From NCBI GenBank assembly GCA_019188255.1, contig JAETXT010000007.1:4402001-4466000 (forward strand): a stretch of DNA of 64,000 nt, read 5' to 3'. Origin of the DNA: Verticillium longisporum. Taxonomy: Eukaryota; Ascomycota; Sordariomycetes; Glomerellales; Plectosphaerellaceae. Position 1 is the stretch's first letter; every line of letters begins with the position of its first letter. The notes beneath the pieces were generated by a model. The model had not been told where the DNA came from, ran no database searches, and worked only from the letters and a program-made list of their open reading frames with translations. Below, piece by piece: positions 43,901-55,282 of this stretch. The position numbers were made by a program, and so were the translations under genes.

Positions 43901-46683
43901 TTTGACTTCCCCCTCCCCGACTGGGATGCTGAGATTGCTCCTCTCAACGACAAGCTCAAGGGCATGGTCGATCTCGAGAAGGTCGTTGTCGTCACCGGTT
44001 TCGCCGAGGTTGGTCCTTGGGGCAACTCCCGCACCCGTTGGGAGATGGAGGCTTATGGCGAGTTCTCTATCGAGGGCTGCGTCGAGATGGCCTGGATCAT
44101 GGGTCTCATCAAGAACCACAACGGTCCCATCAAGGGCAAGCCGTACTCGGGCTGGGTTGATGCCAAGACTGGCGACCCCATTGAGGACAAGGACATCAAG
44201 CCCAAGTTCGAGAAGCACATTCTCGAGCACTCGGGTATCCGTCTTATTGAGCCCGAACTCTTCGATGGCTACGACCCCAACCAGAAGCAGCTTCTCCACG
44301 AGGTCGTCATTGAGGAGGACCTCGAGCCCTTCGAGGCATCCAAGGAGACTGCTGAGGAGTTCAAGCGTGAGCACGGCGACAAGGTGGAGATCTTTGAGAT
44401 TCCCGAGTCTGGCGAATACATTGTGCGCATGAAGAAGGGCGCTGGCCTTTGGATTCCCAAGGCCCTCCGTTTTGACCGCCTCGTTGCTGGCCAGATCCCC
44501 ACAGGCTGGGACGCCAAGAAGTACGGTGTCCCGGAGGACATCATCGACCAGGTCGACCCCGTCACCCTCTTCGTCCTCGTCTCCGTCGCCGAGGCGCTTC
44601 TTTCGTCCGGTGTTACCGATCCCTACGAATTTTACAAGTACGTCCACGTCTCCGAGGTGGGCAACTGCATTGGCTCCGGTATGGGAGGTGCTGGCGCTCT
44701 CCGCGGCATGCACCGCGATCGTTTCCTCGACAAGCCAGTCCAGAACGATATTCTCCAGGAATCATTCATCAACACCATGGCCGCTTGGGTCAACATGTTG
44801 CTCCTCTCCTCGTCGGGTCCCATCAAGACGCCTGTCGGTGCTTGCGCCACCTCTGTCGAGTCGGTCGACATTGGTTACGAAACCATCATGGAGGGCAAGG
44901 CCAAGATTGTCTTTGTCGGTGGTTTCGATGACTTCGGTGAGGAGGGCTCTTACGAGTTCGCCAACATGAAGGCCACCAGCAATGCTGTCGATGAGTTGGC
45001 TCACGGCCGTACGCCCAAGGAGATGTCCCGCCCCACTACCACCACCCGTAACGGCTTCATGGAGTCTCAGGGCAGCGGTGTCCAGATTCTCATGACTGCC
45101 AAGCTTGCCCTCGATATGGGTGTTCCTATCCACGGCATCGTTGCCCTCACCACGACTGCCAGTGACAAGATTGGCCGCTCCGTCCCCGCGCCTGGCCAGG
45201 GCATTCTGACGACGGCCCGCGAGCATGCCAGCAAGTTCCCCTCGCCCCTTCTGGACATCAACTACCGTCGCCGCCAGATTGAACTTCGCAAGAAGCAGGT
45301 CAAGCAGTGGCAGGAGTCTGAGCTTGAATACCTCTGGGAGGAGGTCGAGGCCATGAAGGCTCAGGGCCACGGCTTCGACGAGAAGGAGTACGCCCACGAG
45401 CGTGCGTTGCACATTGAGAAGGAGGCGCAGAGGCAGGAGAAGGAGGTCCTGCGTAGTCTGGGCAACAACTTTTGGAAGTCGGACCCTACCATTGCGCCTC
45501 TGCGTGGTGCCCTCGCCACGTGGGGTCTCACCATCGACGACCTTGACGTCGCCTCGTTCCACGGTACCTCGACCAAGGCGAACGACAAGAACGAGTCATC
45601 TGTCATTTGCCAGCAGCTCAAGCACCTTGGCCGCAAGAAGGGCAACGCCGTGCTGGGTATTTTCCAGAAGTATCTCACTGGTCACCCCAAGGGTGCTGCC
45701 GGTGCCTGGATGATGAACGGCTGTTTGCAGGTTCTCAACTCGGGTCTCGTGCCCGGTAACCGCAACGCCGACAACGTCGACGCTGTCATGGAGCAGTTCG
45801 ACATGATCGTCTACCCCAGCCGCAGCATCCAAACGGACGGCGTCAAGGCCTTCTCGGTCACGTCATTCGGTTTCGGTCAGAAGGGCGCGCAGGCCATTGG
45901 TGTGCATCCCAAGTACCTCTACGCCGCGCTTGACGAGGAGACGTACGAGGCCTACAGCGCCAAGGTGGAGGCGCGCCAGAAGAAGGCATACCGCTTCTTC
46001 CACAACGGCATGATCAACAACACGCTGTTTGTGGCCAAGAGCAACGCTCCTTATGATGAGGAGCAGCTGGGCAAGGTTCTACTGAACCCCGACGCGCGCG
46101 TCTCGGTTGACAAGAAGACTTCGTCTCTGACGTACGCTCCCAACTTTATGAAGCAGTCGGAGAAGACGGTCAAGACGAGCGCGGCCAAGGCGACGCAGGA
46201 CATGATGGAGACGCTGGCGAAGAAGACAATCTCGAGCAACAGCAAGGTCGGCGTTGACGTCGAGGACATCTCGGCCATCAACATTGAGAACGAGACGTTT
46301 GTGACGAGGAACTTCACGGCGGGCGAGATTGCCTACTGCCAGAAGACGCCCAGCCCTCAGGGCTCATTTGCGGGGCGGTGGAGCGCCAAGGAGGCCGTGT
46401 TCAAGTCCCTCGGCGTCGCCAGCAAGGGCGCCGGCGCGGCGCTGAAGGACATTGAGATTTCCAAGAACGAGGATGGTGCTCCCGTGGTTAACGTACGTTG
46501 AATCTTGTCTACCCTGACAGAAGCCCCCCCCCCCTTGGTGCATGATTACTGACTTTTTTTTTTCCCTCACAGCTCCATGGCGATGCTGCGGCAGCGGCCA
46601 AGAAGGCAGGTCTCAAAGAGATCAGCGTCTCTATCTCGCACTCGGACTCGCAGGCGATCGCAGTGGCGGTGGCCACGTTCTGA
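40966..46683 (+). CDS. FAS2: Fatty acid synthase subunit alpha
   Basis: Exons 40966-41491, 41547-46492 and 46573-46683 (introns of 55 and 80 nt) encode 1,860 residues without defect. Order of domains: N-terminal part of the malonyl/palmitoyl transferase fold; an Ala/Pro linker; acyl carrier protein with the probable phosphopantetheine Ser210 in [12 protein letters not shown]; ketoreductase with the nucleotide loop [17 protein letters not shown] (about residue 650); ketosynthase with active-site Cys1275 in [10 protein letters not shown]; and a C-terminal phosphopantetheinyl transferase ([24 protein letters not shown]), ending [16 protein letters not shown]. It is the partner of FAS1 in the cytosolic fatty acid synthase. 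The C-terminal transferase domain is complete and no polyketide or oxygenase genes are nearby. The pair is therefore the primary-metabolism synthase rather than one dedicated to a secondary metabolite. Intron 2 contains runs of 11 C and 10 T. Confidence 0.98.
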
Positions 46684-49092
46684 GCGAGGAGTTGGATGGT
46701 AATGAGAGCCCGCATGTAATTGTTTTCCACGGGAGGTACGCAAATGGGCGGAGCATGGGACTTGGGGATCTGTCTTTATTTTACTTCGAGACATGTTGTT
46801 TGTTTTCTTCTCGACAGGTTATCTATAGAAGGAGAGGAACGGAGACGGTGGAACGTTTTTGAGATGACACGGATGAGGGCACTTTGGGAGGAGTTCCCTC
46901 GCGTCGCTGTCATCAAGTCTCGGAAAGCGAGTAGCACAGCACAGACAGACAGACAGCTGGGTGCAGCTGCGGCGAGCTTAGAAGATGAAGAGAATTGAGA
47001 GAAAGATCAAGATCTAGCCACGCGACTCTGAGCGATGTGACAGGTTTTAGTTCAGTTCAAATTGGGTGTGAGTGCCCTCCTGTAAATCGCTAATGACGAT
47101 GCGCCTTCAGCACGTGATGAAATCGAGCCAGCGGCAATGCTGGCACTACGTGGCTTCGTTGAAGCTCAAAACGACTGTAAAAGGCTGAGCTTGTCTGTGG
47201 CCTCGGAGAAAGGGCGGGCGTGATTGCGAGCGTTGAGGTTCAACGAGGAGAGGAAGGGGGGGGGAGAGGAACCGGGCGGCCGAATATGCCCGTCTGACAG
47301 CCAGGGTGGGCTTGTCGCTGGGGCTGGCTTGCATTCATGCTAGGAGAATTAGGTGCCGAGGCTAGGTATCTATTATGAGCATCATCTGCGCCTTGTAGAC
47401 GGGTCGTGGTGAAGAGCAGCAGACGGACCCTTTAACTTGGTGAGCGGAGGCAATTTTTCTCGTCCTTTCGCTTTTTTTGACTTTTTCTTTCTTGGAGGGG
47501 GGGAACGGGGCTTGGAATCCGAATGAGGCCATCGCCAGATCATGTATGTAGCGGAAATCGCGGAATGTCCCAGGCTAACAGGGGGTCGTCCCAGGAGGTT
47601 TTACGTACTGAAAAGTCCTAGTATTAAAGGCGCCCATGCCGATCGGTCGCCGTTTTCGAAGGGATGGATGCATGGGAGGGGGAGGGGGGAATTTGTGGCT
47701 TGGGCGGCCTCTTCTCTTGTTTGTCCGTCCTCTGCTTCATTTGCAGTGAGGGTTCGATTCTTAGTTCGGATAGCCACCTTGACCTTTCAGGTTCCTAATA
47801 AGATGCCTAGGTAGGGAGGAGGAGGAGGGGATGGCGTGTGTTATTTTTGACCAGGCTGAGCCTCCACCATTTTGAGCTGATGGGGTCGTTCTCGCGCCCT
47901 CTGCTTACTCGTTTGGGTTTGGGGCTGGGTCACTGGCGCGGAACTGATGTGACGCACGATTCAATGTTGGGGACATGGCAGTGTGGTCTGGTGGCACTCA
48001 GGCTCAGCTCAATCTGTCCGTCGTGCGACGACGAGGAAGGGCGCGTCCGCCTGTCGACTCGCGGGAATGGGAGAGGAGAGAGAGTAAGTGACAGAGAGGA
48101 GAGGTGCAGAGAGGGTGGTGGTCACGACAGGACGGCATCACCCGGCAGATGAGCAGCTGACCGACTCTGAACATCGTGATGATCTCCATGGACATGTCTG
48201 CCCGTCCTGGGGCCCACGGCCACCACCCAATGACGCATGAGGAACCACCCCAAAACGGCCGCGAGAGGGTGGCAGAGATGACGCTTGAGTCTGGCAGCCC
48301 TGCATGCGTCTGCTTTGTGCCGCCCGACTGCCTCTCGTCTGCCGGGACAGCACACCACCACACCACGGCCGCCCATGCCAGCCCTGTTCCCAGGCGCGAG
48401 CCGCTTCGAGGGAGGGGGTCAGACGTCAGGCATAGGCGGATTCAGCCCACTCATGGGTCCCCGATGGCTTCTAGCGGGAGATTCTACTGTAAGGACAATG
48501 TGACTCCTCGACACCGCCGACACCCAGCTCGCTTGATGGCGGCGAATGGGAAGGTTGCCAAGCGGCCTGGACGTGCGGTTCGGACGTTGGGCAGCCCACC
48601 CTGGACCCCTGAGCCTGTCCGGGATAAGGCAGCTAGCTCGAAGCTCCGATATCTCACCATTTTGCTGCTGCGGCTGCTGGGAGCTTGGACAGCGTTTGCT
48701 ACCCGTTTTTTTATTTTATCTTTTGCATGCCGAGCTTCAGCCTTCGACGCCACGGGCGTCTTGGGCGTTGTTTGGCCTGTTCAAAACATGTCGTGGTTGG
48801 CATGCCGCTGCCGGTGCCGGTGCCGGGGCCTGGTGTGTGGTCTGAGGTGTGAGGTGTGAGGTGTGAGGATGGCCTTGGCTATCACGCCCTGGGTACATTA
48901 AGAAGGCGCCGTTGCGCCTCCTGTTTGACGAGGGGAATGGGAGGTTCCTGTCTATATGCATGTCTTGCCTCTCTCTCCCATCCACACAGGCAGTTTCTCG
49001 TGACCTCCAAACCATCAAGTCATCATCCTTGCCTTGACCCGATTTGCCAAGCCAACAAATCGTCTCGAAGAAAGCAAGACAAGCCCGCCGTC
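46684..49092. other. Intergenic (2.4 kb), no supported gene
   Basis: This is the 3' flank of FAS2 and the upstream region of the MARVEL-like gene. A CACGTG box occurs at 47111-47116 and a short GAGGTGT tandem repeat at about 48843-48868. Open frames up to 227 codons (48176-48859) lack domains and look non-coding. Confidence 0.5.
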
Positions 49093-50056
49093 ATGTCTTC
49101 CAACAACCTAAAGGGCCTCAACACGAGGACGCATCCTCACGTCCCGTCCTGGTTCTTCATCGTCCAGCTCGTCGTCCTCGCCCTCGGCCTCGGCGTCTTC
49201 ATCGCCTCCGCCTACAGCCTCTCCTTCTTTGACGGCTACGGCTACGCCGGCGCCTACTCCGGCTCGCCGGGCTTCCTGCTCTTCGCCGTACGTCCCCTCC
49301 CGTTGTAGCCACCACCACCCAAGGCACAGGGCTACACCAGCGGGACCAGCGACTAACACCAGGTGACAGGCCCTCCTCATCTTCATCGTCGTCGGCAGCC
49401 ACATTGTTCTCGAGCGTTTCTTCTCCCAGTGGTACTTCCGCCTCGCCTTCGTCATCGGCTACGTCTTGACCATCATCTTCCTCCTCTCCGCCTGGGCCTG
49501 GGCCGCCAGCATTGCCAGGCTCTTCAACGGCGACGTGTGCGACGCCTTTGGCTGCTACAGCAATGACGGCAACGGCTACGGCAGCGCCATGGCCGCCGGT
49601 GCCGCCCTCGGCGCCTTTGCATGGTGAGCTCCCGCTTCTTTTCCCTTTAAGTCTTTCTTGTTCTTTTTCCTAGCCTGCTCTCTCTCCGAGCCCGCGTACA
49701 GGCGACCCGAGAACCACCCAAGACCAGACCGGCATGCTGACCGTTGCAGGGTCCTCCTGATCGTCCTCCTCGTCTTCTACATCCTCGCCTCGCTGAAGGA
49801 GGGCCGCGGCGAGGTCGCCCCCGTCGTTACCGCCGCCGATGCCGAGATGGGCCACGTCAACAAGGAGGCCCACCCGCCGGCCGTCGCGGCCCCGACGGAG
49901 CAGCAGCCCCAGCAGCAGTACCAGCAGCAGTACCAGCAGCAGTACCAGGAGCAGCAGCCCTATGCCCCGCAGGACCAGACCCAGCAGTACGCCCCCCAGG
50001 AGCAATATCCTCCCCAGCAGCAGTATCCCCCTCAGCAGCAGCAGCCGCAGCACTAA
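49093..50056 (+). CDS. MARVEL-domain-like four-span membrane protein with Gln/Pro-rich tail
   Basis: Exons 49093-49287, 49370-49623 and 49750-50056 (introns of 82 and 126 nt) encode 251 residues. Four hydrophobic spans lie at about 20-42, 60-80, 89-112 and 138-164, with a short extracytoplasmic loop holding two Cys (DVCDAFGCYS) between spans 3 and 4. This matches the layout of fungal MARVEL/Nce102-like proteins that mark plasma-membrane domains or vesicle traffic. The motif SHIVLERF between spans 2 and 3 is not a known catalytic site. The cytosolic C-terminal 80 residues are built from imperfect QQYQQQ and PQQQYPPQ units. Family assignment rests on topology and general resemblance. Substrate and partner are unknown. 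Confidence 0.75.
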
Positions 50057-50201
50057 GCTGCGTGCTTCTCTGGGGCGTGCGCGGACTGCTTGGCGTTGAA
50101 GGTCCTGTCCTCATCTGTGACCTCCTGAATGTGTTAAGCGGAAGGGCGAGATGAGTCTTTCGAGGTGCCATTATGTTGGAGAAGGCTGTGTGCTTGAGAG
50201 G

Positions 50202-50203
<2 letters not shown>

Positions 50204-50232
<29 letters not shown>
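50204..50232. repeat. GA dinucleotide microsatellite
   Basis: About fourteen GA units in a row lie in the 3' flank of the MARVEL-like gene. Confidence 0.95.
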
Positions 50233-50234
<2 letters not shown>

Positions 50235-50707
50235 GTTCGTTCTCGTTCCCAAATTTGCCTTGGTGCTGTTCTGCTTCAATGGCGTACTACAAGATACCAC
50301 TCGTGTTTACTCTGCTTGGGATACCCAGGTACTTTAATATAGCCATGATGTTCATGAATGACGTCTACCTTGCCCGTCTTGACCATGGCCGAGAGCCGCC
50401 TCTGTAGGGTTTCTTTTATGCTGTCTCATTGCAGACGATTCACGATTCACACGTGAGGTCATCGGACGACTCCGCTGACTTATCTGCAATGGTCTTGTTT
50501 GAAGCTGTTTGAAGCAGCGAAGGCGTCTAGTTGATTTCTCGCCAGAAACCTGGTACTCATTCAAGTGATCAGTATGTGAATAAGCAGTTTTTTTTACGTT
50601 TTGGCTGGATCGAGTGTGATTCAGATGTTACCACCACAAAGATCGCATCACATGCAACTGTGATTCGCAGTTGTAGTGATCGCATGTATCTCTGAACGGT
50701 CCTAGTC

Positions 50708-50787
50708 ATGAACGGGTGCAGCTATGAGCGGGTGCAGCTATGAGCGGGTGCAGTCGTGAATGGATGCAGTCGTGAATGGGTGCAAAT
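50708..50787. repeat. Tandem repeat, five copies of a 16-bp unit
   Basis: The unit is close to ATGAGCGGGTGCAGCT. Copies start at 50708, 50724, 50740, 50756 and 50772 with a constant 16-bp period. They diverge progressively (AGCT to AGTC, ATGAG to GTGAA), so this is a small minisatellite rather than a coding repeat. Confidence 0.9.
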
Positions 50788-50979
50788 TTGGGTATCTAGC
50801 AAAAGTTCAACCTCCTCTGGAAACCACTAAAAATCAAGCCCTTTTCCGCAGTCTCTCGCAGTCAGAGACCCAATGCACGCTAAGCTCACTCCTTTCTCCT
50901 GGATCCCTCATCGCAATATTCCTCATCAGCAACGCTCTCTGCATCGCATCATGACCTGTTCATCTGTCATCTGGCCCAG

Positions 50980-52227
50980 CTAAAAATCATCCTCGGGAGG
51001 CAGCAGCAGATCATCGGGGTCGATGCGGAAGTCCGCAACAAGATCATCCCTAACGCCCTCGGGCACTACGTCCCACTCCTCCTCGCTGGCGCCCTGGGTC
51101 ACAGCTCTCGCCTTCCAAAAGTTACGCTCAGCCTGTGCTTGGGCGAGATCCTCCGTCAGCCGGTTCACTCTGTTCTGGCGTCGCTGCCTTCCGCGCTTGG
51201 CAGACTCATTGTTCTTCTTCTTGTTCCATTCCTTGACTTGTCTGTCAATATCCGCATTGGCCGCATCGATTTGCTCCTTCTCCATCTCGGTCATCTTAGA
51301 ATGCTTCCGCCGGCGTGGCGGCCACGTCGGGGGATCATTGTAGGGAAGCACGTCGACCATCTTAGGGGCACGGCGCTTTTGGCCAGGCTCGAGCTTGTTC
51401 ATTTTTCTCTTTCTGGTCTTTCTGCCCCTTTCCGATGCATCGTCCCTTTCAGTGGCCACTGGGACCTTGTCCTTGTTGAGGATGGCACGAATTTCGCTTT
51501 GTCGAGTGACACTATCAGCCTCGAGCACACTGTCGCCCATGAGGCTCTCAAAGTATGTCGAAGAAGGCACGCTGAGGCTCACCTCCTGAGTTTCCTCAGC
51601 GTAAAGGTCCTTGGAATTGTTCATTTGTGCTTGTGCTTCTGTCTGAACGAAGAGATCCAGTTCTGAAGGGTGAGGGTCGAAAGCCGGATTCAAGTGTAAC
51701 GGATTGCTAATGTCGTTATGGAAGCTGTTGTCGAGAGGGCTTGTAAAAGAAAGAGGGACGCTTCCAGCAACTTGGTATGGTGTTCCTTGGGGCGCTCCGA
51801 AAGGTTGTGAGAGTCCGTAGTTGGGTCTTCCACAAGAAATGTTGTGTAAGGCAGGTAAAACATGAGTGGAAGTCGAATGTACGCTAGGAGGCAAGAAGTT
51901 GTTGAAACTCGCATGGCTGCCTGGGAAAAGCCTATTGTCAAAACAGATATTTGGCCCGCTTGCGTCGCTGTAGAGGCTACCAAGCACCTGTTGGGGATAC
52001 GTGATCGAAGCGGGCGGCCCAAGGGGGCTATTCAGTAGCGCCATGGGCACCGGGGAATTCGGCACCATTTGACGGCCGCCCCCGGCAGGAGGCATATCGG
52101 AGACCTGGGGGCTGCTTGAACTGGGTTGAGCAGGCTGGCCCCCGTAAACTTCGATGCCGAGGGCGGTCACCAAGAGTTCGCGGTCCTCGTCGGTGAGGGG
52201 TCCGTTGGGTTCCCCTGGTCCCACCAT
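50980..52227 (-). CDS. bZIP-like transcription factor, intronless
   Basis: The single frame of 415 residues starts at the ATG at 52225-52227. The C-terminal third carries a basic region with the bZIP pattern N-x-x-S-A-x-x-x-R (NNESAKRGR, residues 339-347) inside KKKNNESAKRGRQRRQNRVNR. A short amphipathic stretch (LTEDLAQAQAERNFWKARA) follows, more compact than a classical zipper. The usual Cys/Ser before the invariant Arg is Gly here. A second basic cluster (ERGRKTRKRKMNKLEPGQKRRAPK) could serve nuclear import. The N-terminal half is Ser/Pro/Asn-rich and probably disordered. The tail is acidic (DPDDLLLPPEDDF), a possible activation motif. I do not recognise a named orthologue. The surrounding 3 kb is less GC-rich than the rest of the window. 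Confidence 0.7.
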   Translation of the reverse strand: MVGPGEPNGPLTDEDRELLVTALGIEVYGGQPAQPSSSSPQVSDMPPAGGGRQMVPNSPVPMALLNSPLGPPASITYPQQVLGSLYSDASGPNICFDNRLFPGSHASFNNFLPPSVHSTSTHVLPALHNISCGRPNYGLSQPFGAPQGTPYQVAGSVPLSFTSPLDNSFHNDISNPLHLNPAFDPHPSELDLFVQTEAQAQMNNSKDLYAEETQEVSLSVPSSTYFESLMGDSVLEADSVTRQSEIRAILNKDKVPVATERDDASERGRKTRKRKMNKLEPGQKRRAPKMVDVLPYNDPPTWPPRRRKHSKMTEMEKEQIDAANADIDRQVKEWNKKKNNESAKRGRQRRQNRVNRLTEDLAQAQAERNFWKARAVTQGASEEEWDVVPEGVRDDLVADFRIDPDDLLLPPEDDF

Positions 52228-54002
52228 GTTGAAAGACGATGCTTGATAATGGATGTCTGTTAACGAATACTCAAAAGAAATAAAGTGTCACGAATATGGC
52301 GTGTGAAAGATGGAATATGGGTAATGTTTGATGGAGAAGGGTCTCTCACCTTTCGACGCAACCTTGGACGTTGATATTCGGAGGAGCAAGAAGCCTAATC
52401 TCATGAGTCGAAAAGGCAGTGATTCATGTCTAGAACAGGCGTTGCTCCAGAGAAGACCTCCCCAAGGGAAGGAAACGAAGCACTGGCGAGCCTCTAGAAA
52501 GGGGGAAAGGACGATGGGATAGTCCAAGACTTCTGCCTCGCCTACAGTTCAGGAAAGCGCGATCCTATGAGAGCTGCTCCTTCTTCCACTCCTAACGCTC
52601 TCACATACTGCCTCTGTTGAGCTATGCTTGGGAATTGCGCGCAACGAGAGAAAGTACGCGACCAAACCCTGGATCTATTGGAGCCTGCGCCGGCATGCAT
52701 TGAGAGACTACATGCTAACGACATCCAGCCCATGCTGTTTGTATTGGACTTGCAAGATGCACTGGAGCTCTGCATGCGGCGTTTCCTGACACGACGTTGG
52801 CATCTACGAGCAGCATTGCTGCAAAGGTGTATTGCAATTTGAGCTCGAGGGCAGCAAAAGGGATGGCCGTTTTCATTCCACACTCTATGTTTGCTCACAG
52901 GGCAAAAGTACCCAGCAAGCTAACAACCATCATAGGACAGCTGAATAGCGACTGAAGGTATTGAAGACGAAGCCTTGTCTTGTCAAGCTTTCACTTGATT
53001 GACACTACACCGTGTTGGACTTGACTGAACAAAGTTCATCCGACAAATGCCCGACGACAAGAGACGTACAGTAGCCCTGAGGGCTCGTTGGAGGTGTGCT
53101 CCGATGGAAAGAGTTCATAAGAGATTGGCCGAGGCTCAGACGAGACAGCTAGGCCAGCGCGTCTTTTTGGATTCTCGTATTGGATCGCCACACAATTCGT
53201 TACCCACCTACCTTTCTCGCCTCGGTCGCTAAGGCACCAAATATACCTTGAGCTAGGATCGTAGGGAGATAGGTGATGTAGGCGGTCTTTAAGAGTGACC
53301 TCCGGTTTTCGAGGGCACCATCTGCATCATGCCTGAACTAGGAAGGCCGACAGGGGTAACCAATATGGACAGCCATGACTTGTAAGTTGTGCCTGTGGAA
53401 ACCCGACAGTATTGTCATGCCCGAGAGTCTCAAGCTCAGAGCCACTATAAGCACGAACGCTCTGGTATGGACGAACGGGGCGTGCTCTGAATGCTTCTCA
53501 CGGTGGAGAGAGGAGAATAGGAAACCCGAAATTGAGGGCAGAAAGGGGGCTGTCCACAGTCCACCCCCAAAGGCAAGATCCTTGCGGAGTGACCCGATAC
53601 TCTAACCAAATCCATCTCGGCCAAAAACCAAACACCCTCTCACATACAAGCATTCCTTCGCAAGCTCAACGCAATAAGTGGAAGCACAGACAGAGCGCTC
53701 ATAGCGCCCTTGGAACACCATTTTTTCACTGCTTTCCAACCAAGGTGGAGAAGGTGGAGAACCCTGAGGCCGCGCATGATGCCGAAACCAGGGTCCCAGA
53801 AATGGCAGCGAAGCCCTTCGACATGACCGGGGCTAATATAGTACTATTTTCATGTCCCAAATGCTGCTGCCTATTGCGGGTCTGGAACCTCGACCTCTGT
53901 CCACGGCGGGCGGTTTATAGGATGTGGCCTCGCCGCCGAGGACCCCATCGTGGCTGGCTCGCGTGTTTTGGAGGTTGACAGCACTAGATCACTACCACAA
54001 AG
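52228..54002. other. Intergenic (1.8 kb) between divergent genes
   Basis: This is the upstream region of both the bZIP gene (-) and the GT8-like gene (+). Only short frames without domains are present (the longest is 148 codons at 53532-53978). No gene is supported. Confidence 0.5.
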
Positions 54003-55282
54003 ATGCTCCCTGTGGTGCCTGTCAGGGTCGTCCGACTCGGAGCCTTGTGCGTCCTCGTCACAGTGACCGTCTTGACAACGAGTTACATGCTCCTGAACCG
54101 TCATCATGGCATCGACGACAAACTCGAACTGCTCGCCTTCACCGACAATGGCACCGCCTACGCCGTCCATGACATCCTGACCCCGTCCTGGACAACCGAA
54201 CAACTCGTGCCACGATTCGCCTATGTCCAGTACGCGACGAACCTGGAGTATCTATGCAATGCGGTAAGGGCTGGGCCTGTCGACCCTACGCAGGGGAAGC
54301 GGACCATTCTCGTCTGACAATCGCGTAGCTCATCAACTTCACCCTGCTACGTCGTTATGGTGCCCAGCACGATCTCGTGCTCATCCACCCCGAGAAGTGG
54401 ACGCAAGGGACCTCGAGACAGGCAAAGGCGATTCGCAATCTAAAAGAGGCACATCCCGAGATTCAGCTTCGCCCCTTTGGCGTCCTCTCCACGACCAAGG
54501 GCGATGCCACATGGCGTGACAGTCTCACCAAGTTCCACGCCTTTGCTCTGACCGCCTATCCGCGCGTCCTTGCCTTCGACTCGGACACGCTCGTCCTCAA
54601 CTCGATGGACCACTACTTCCTCGCGCCCCTAGCCGCCGTCGCCGTGCCACGTGCGTACTGGCTGACGACGGCCGCCTCTCCCCAAGACAAAAGTGAGGGT
54701 GAGCACGAGAAGCATGGCAGTGATAGTGAAAGTGGAACCAGCATCACCGGCAGCCCCAAACCAACGGCCAAGCCCAAGCCCAAGCCCAAGCCCAAGCAGG
54801 CCCCCTCGATCGCCCAGCAGGTCCTCGGATCACACGTCATGCTCCTCGAGCCCGACACGAAGCGCTACGCGCGCATTGTCGAGAATGCCGTCACGACGGG
54901 CGACTTTGACATGGAGGTCGTCAACCATCTCTTCGCCGACAACGCCATGATCCTGCCGCACCGCCGCCTCGCCCTGCTGACGGGCGAGTTCCGCCACGCG
55001 CCGGACGACCACGCCGCCTACCTCGCCCCCGATACGGACGAGGAGTGGAATGCCATGGCCGAGGTCTCGCGCTCGTACCTTGTCCACTTTAGCGACTGGC
55101 CGCTGCCGAAGCCGTGGAAGTCGCGGACCCAGGCGCAGTGGGACGCCGCCCTGCCGACGTGCGACGAGAACGAGCCGGCCCGGGATGACAGGCCAAAGTG
55201 CGCCGACAGGGTCATGTGGACGGGTTTCTACGACATGTACGATCAAATGAAGGGTGAGGTGTGCGGGGTGCTCACCTCGTAG
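54003..55282 (+). CDS. GT8-like glycosyltransferase (glycogenin / Gnt1-type), type II membrane protein
   Basis: Exons 54003-54263 and 54329-55282 with a 65-nt intron give 404 residues. A single N-terminal span (residues about 10-31) with a short basic cytosolic end indicates a Golgi-type type II protein. The catalytic domain shows FAYVQYATNLEYLCNALINFTLLRRYGAQHDLVLIHP, then the metal-binding motif DSD (Asp171-Ser-Asp173 in VLAFDSDTLVLNSMDHYF), FDMEVVNHLFADNAMILPHR, and a C-terminal VHFSDWPLPKPW that supplies the later His ligand. This pattern fits fungal glycogenin-like or N-acetylglucosaminyltransferase (Gnt1) enzymes that use UDP-sugars. The donor cannot be decided from sequence. An insert of about 45 residues between the DSD motif and the next helix is acidic/Ser-rich and then a run of PK repeats, probably a surface loop. 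Confidence 0.85.

Larger units (their letters stand above)
50057..50979. other. Intergenic between convergent genes, with two simple repeats
   Basis: This is the common 3' flank of the MARVEL-like (+) and bZIP (-) genes. Apart from the GA microsatellite and the 16-bp tandem repeat listed separately, nothing is supported. Confidence 0.5.

Noticed and set aside
31401..46683. FAS pair as part of a secondary-metabolite cluster
   Set aside because: No polyketide synthase, oxygenase or transporter genes are adjacent, the C-terminal phosphopantetheinyl transferase domain is complete, and the sequence matches primary-metabolism FAS throughout.
48176..48859. 227-codon frame between FAS2 and the MARVEL-like gene
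   Set aside because: No domain, no splice structure, biased composition; competing frames on the opposite strand are of similar quality.
53532..53978. 148-codon frame upstream of the GT8-like gene
   Set aside because: No recognisable domain or signal peptide, and it overlaps the expected promoter of the GT8-like gene.
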